A stretch of DNA of 64,000 nt. Origin: Polytrichum commune. Taxonomy: Eukaryota; Streptophyta; Polytrichopsida; Polytrichales; Polytrichaceae. The position numbers and the translations under genes are program-made. The first letter of the stretch is position 1, and each line of letters begins with the position of its first letter. The DNA is taken from positions 56,010,758 to 56,074,757 of the forward strand of contig OX485805.1 of the NCBI GenBank assembly GCA_950295325.1. Direction: 5' to 3'. Below are positions 61,001 to 64,000 of the stretch, one piece after another. The notes under the pieces are model-generated. The model ran no database searches and was not told the origin of the DNA. It saw nothing but the letters and a program-made list of their open reading frames with translations.

Positions 61001-62614
61001 ACTGTTTCAAAGGTAAGGTACACTGGGTCTGTATCAGTGAATAGAAAATCACATTTGATATCCTGATAACTAGGCGATGAAAAGTTATCCATACCCTTCT
61101 TGTGACATATCCTCTGCGACTGTATGGGCCCTTTAGAGAATTTGAATCTAGGCATAAGCATGTGTCTCCCATCTAAGAGTCCTCCTGCTAAGATGGAATC
61201 CCTATTAAATTGAGACAATCTAATTTGGGTTGCTGGCTTGCAGAGAACTACGAGACATGCTATGCTGACTATGCAAGGGCTTTGCAAATACTGAAGGAGC
61301 TTGTTGAACCCGATTCCCGTATTCTTGCTGAACTGTACTAACAAATCCTCTATTTGTTCATTTCAGTTTCAATTGTTCTTTCAGACATTGGTAGACATTT
61401 ATTTTGAAGAGTTAAAGTAAAGCATGTGTCATGATATTTCTGGTGATATTATATATGAAGAGAGTTCTATGTAGAGACGTTTGTCATCTTAGAATGTGCC
61501 ACACTTTATTGAGCATCAGCTAGTGTCAATTGAGCCTTGTGTCTTATTGCAAGTCACTCTTATGACAGAAAGAAGCGGTTGAAAGGTCTTGGCAGCCTGG
61601 TAGTAGAGTGAGTCTTATTGTGAACTGTGATGTGACAGGAATTTTAAAATTTCTATTGCGCACCAACTGGACTTGAAACCTAAGGAGGCTCTCAGCTACT
61701 GCAATCAAGCTGTCTCAATTTGTGAGGCCCGAGTGCAAAGGCTCAAGCAGGAATTGGGCAATCTTCCACTCCAACCAGTTGACACATCTGGTGCTGAAAA
61801 GTCAATCAATGGAAGTGTGGAGGATGCACACAAGACCTCAGAAGAAGTCAGTGATGCAAATGAAAAGATGAATGAAAAGCCTCAGAAGAGTCCTACAGAG
61901 GCATTGTCTGCTGAAATATCGGAAATTGAGGAGTTACTGGTGGATTTGAGGGAGAAGGTGAGTTGTGCTCTGGGTGTGTGTTTAATCGATGAATTTATTC
62001 TCCCTTTCCAGTTGGTGATTCAAGTGGATTTATTTCTTGCACTTTGAGTTTATATATGTTCCATGAGGAGATAACATCCATTTTGACTCTGGCATGATGA
62101 AAAGAATGCTCTAATATAAAGATGTCTTCAGGCAGATGAACTTAAAGAAATGGCATCAGCTCCCTCTTTGATGGAGGCATTGCAAGCAGCAAATCCTGAA
62201 GCCGTAGCTAGCATGAAGCAGCTTGTCTCTGCAGTCACTGGTGTCACTGCTAAAGAAGGTGGTTCTAGCAATCAATCTGTAGGTGACACCAGGCAGAGCA
62301 GTGGCTTTAATCCATCATCTTCCATAGATGCCACACCAATTGTTCAATCCGGCTTTGATGCTCCAACACTTGTGGGGAAGTCTTCTTCTGTGACAGCCAC
62401 CGTGACTCATCTTGGAGTTATGGGAAGGGGTGTCAAACGAGCAGAACCAATGGTGGTGACTGGGAATGGTGGTAAGACAGGAGAGCCACAGCCCAAGAAA
62501 CGCACATTGGAGAATCTTGTGAGGGGCTCCAGCCTGGGTGTAACACAAGTTGGATTTGGGGGAGAACCCACTGAAGCAGCCAATGGAGGCACTGACAACA
62601 AACCTGCAAGTTGA
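58066..62614 (+). CDS. NASP-type histone H3-H4 chaperone (SHNi-TPR family)
   Basis: Six exons: 58066-58229, 60505-60665, 60794-61012, 61244-61334, 61639-61957 and 62132-62614. Phases agree and give 478 residues, close to Arabidopsis NASP (492). TPR1 is in exon 1 (LTEAQRLFDLGCAALRDESF, ATECLSKALEIR). TPR2 starts with HYGELAAECATTYYKYGSALF and is interrupted, as in all NASP proteins, by an acidic tract (about residues 110-140). It resumes at DAWKMLEFARIIHEK. TPR3 (NYETCYADYARALQILKEL) and the SHNi-TPR segment (LNFKISIAHQLDLKPKEALSYCNQAV) follow, then a coiled coil. A low-complexity tail carries a basic nuclear signal (QPKKRTLENL). NASP holds soluble H3-H4 in the nucleus and cytosol and feeds chromatin assembly. 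Intron 1 (2.3 kb) is built partly from tandem copies of the exon 1 end. Confidence 0.92.
58180..59230. repeat. tandem repeats in NASP spanning the exon 1 end, donor and intron 1
   Basis: Units of about 425-450 bp begin with the end of exon 1. Unit 1 has gaatgtctcagcaaggctct, unit 2 (from about 58,640) has gaatacctcagcacgggtct, and unit 3 (from about 59,070) has aagtgtctcagcaaggcact. Each continues with tagggtt, ttgagc, gagcttgtt, and gattgct(c/t)gg followed by tactgctgtagtggc. A further partial copy at 59,728-59,905 matches 58,461-58,640 (gggaggtcc, tggtgcatcca, agagggttttgct). Confidence 0.85.
59610..59725 (-). mobile_element. 5S-rRNA-like sequence, Cassandra-type TRIM fragment
   Basis: The plus strand matches the reverse complement of plant 5S rRNA over about 100 nt: ggtcacccat, agtacta, ggcacttaac, ggagttcccatgggatctgg. 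Read on the minus strand this gives tacccagatcccatgggaac, aggttaagtgcc and aatgggtgacc. It diverges too much to be a working 5S gene. Cassandra TRIM retroelements carry 5S-derived sequence in their LTRs, with a similar cccagat-ccatgg variant. No second LTR was found, so a solo LTR remnant or 5S-derived SINE is also possible. Confidence 0.6.
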
Positions 62615-63409
62615 CAAGAGCAGGTATTGATTCGTTGCCAGCTTTGATATGTATGATGAATTTGAAAAGAGCATCTCTCTTTCAGTGGGAATTTTTTCTC
62701 TCTCCACATCATATGAAGACTTCTGTATTTTGGGTGCATATGATTGTCCTGCCACTATGGATCTGGCCAGAAATTTTCCAGAGAATGTTGAGTGGCTTCA
62801 GTTTTGGAACCAAAATCTGATTTGAGTGCACCACAAAAATGAGTGGTCTAAGGGCTTTTTTTGAGGTGTCCTTCCTCTTGTTCTAGTCCAGGGGCTGTGA
62901 AAAGCGTTTTAGGGCTGTGCAGGGAGCACATGAACTTACGTAGTATGCCGGCGTGGTCTGCCTTCTGCAATATAGTACAGCTAAGACTTTGTATGAACTT
63001 GCACATAGCTGGTAGATTGAATTGTACGATGTTTGGCATTATTCTCTACTGCTTAGGTATCATTTTCAGAAAGTGTTGAAGAATGACTTACTATTCTGCA
63101 CCAAGGTTTCATTGTGTACATCTCACTCATGTTCTTGGTACTCAATGTCAGTGTGTTTTCTGATAATTTCCTCTCTTACTGTAACGCCACTTAGATCTTG
63201 TATTCTGAACTCTTACCCTACAGCCAAAGTTGTTTTGCCTTGCACCTTTGGTTTTGCAAGCTGCCTACTCTCCAGTGGGGGATGTTAAACCTCCCCCTAC
63301 GAGCTTTCAGGGGGAGGCCTATAGGGGCTAGGGCAGCCCCCAGAATTTGTTTCAAATTTTCTGATCTGGACCGAAAACTGTTGCCCGCCCTGTCTGACTT
63401 TGGAAAAAA
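62615..63409. other. 3' flank of the NASP gene
   Basis: Contains the NASP 3' UTR. No further gene was recognised. Confidence 0.45.
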
Positions 63410-63590
63410 AAAACGTTGGCCTATTCCAAACCTTGGCCTTGAAGGCTGCTTGTCCACAAAACCCATAGTGAGTGTACTTCACCTTCAAGGTCCAAAATCC
63501 AATATGTATGTGCACTTTCACGATTGAATGGGATTTCATTCCCGAAGTGAAAACTGTCAATGAAGCATGTAATTTAAGCACGAGTGTAAT
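63410..63590 (+). repeat. dispersed repeat C, copy 2
   Basis: An inverted match to 49,970-50,215: ggctgcttgtccacaaaacc, tgtacttcacctt, atttcattcccgaagtga and gaagcatgta. Likely a mobile-element fragment. Confidence 0.55.
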
Positions 63591-64000
63591 TTAATCACAT
63601 CAGTTCTCATCTCTGAATGAAATCATAATTAATTCACGTGCATTATAGAATTAATTAGGCTGAATTAGGTTCATCAAGCTCAATTATGCTAAATACGCTT
63701 GATTACATTTGCAGTCACAATTACATGATTTGCACCCAAATTTCCAGGACTGTACAAATCAAGTTTTTAGCCACATTAACCAAGTTAGCCATGTATAAAT
63801 CTAAGTCAATGGCTATGATACTGAGGGCTTAAAATGGGTAATTGTGTTGATGATTTGTGGGTATTGAGGAGTTGTGGGGGTCAACATATCACTAGAGTGG
63901 GTATTGAGGAGGTTTGGCGAGCCTAGTAGGGATAGAATAATGGGTATGCAATTTATGCCAGATTCAACCGTTATGGACTGAAGGCAATATTATGCAATTG
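63591..64000. other. right-end sequence without recognised features
   Basis: AT-rich, no ORF and no further repeat recognised before the window ends. Confidence 0.35.

Overview
The window is nuclear DNA from a land plant. GT-AG introns of about 100 to 2,300 bp interrupt almost every gene, the intergenic DNA is AT-rich, and three plant-type U2 snRNA genes with USE+TATA promoters are present. One gene looks like CFAP99, a protein of motile cilia, so the plant should make flagellated sperm. That excludes flowering plants and conifers. Gene spacing (6 to 7 genes in 64 kb) and a decayed DUF7869-type repeat gene fit a bryophyte (moss or liverwort) best, but the sequence does not fix the species.

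Layout. 1-1,664 (+): 3' part of a PPP4R2 gene, the PP4 phosphatase regulatory subunit. 2,433-6,437 (-): six-exon Mn-type cation diffusion facilitator (MTP8-11 clade). 8,778-14,049 (-): eight-exon OTU deubiquitinase of the OTLD1 type. 14-33 kb: a gene-poor stretch holding relics and mobile elements: a decayed DUF7869-like gene, a second decayed ORF, a Tourist-like MITE, a MITE filled with palindromic tandem units, a young 1.13-kb foldback element with an 8-bp target duplication, and a decayed exon. 33,452-40,749 (+): thirteen-exon CFAP99-like gene, convergent with the next. 41,718-47,474 (-): six-exon secreted BPI/LBP-family lipid-binding protein. 50.9-54.1 kb (-): three tandem U2 snRNA genes. 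55.6 kb (+): a small TPR-like ORF of uncertain status. 58,066-62,614 (+): six-exon NASP/SHNi-TPR histone H3-H4 chaperone. The last 1.4 kb is repeat-like.

All exon joins were worked out by hand from the reading frame, splice signals and family similarity. Intron phases agree at every junction of the five complete protein genes. The genes do not form a pathway; they are unrelated neighbours.

The most unusual structural signal is shared by two unrelated genes. In both the BPI/LBP and NASP genes, intron 1 contains diverged tandem copies of a segment that includes the end of exon 1 and its 5' splice site. In NASP one copy still reads as a perfect in-frame 45-nt cassette exon. Other points of interest are a 5S-rRNA-like (Cassandra-type) fragment in the same NASP intron, a MITE family present only in introns of the MTP and OTLD1 genes, and base-pair-preserving variation among the U2 copies.
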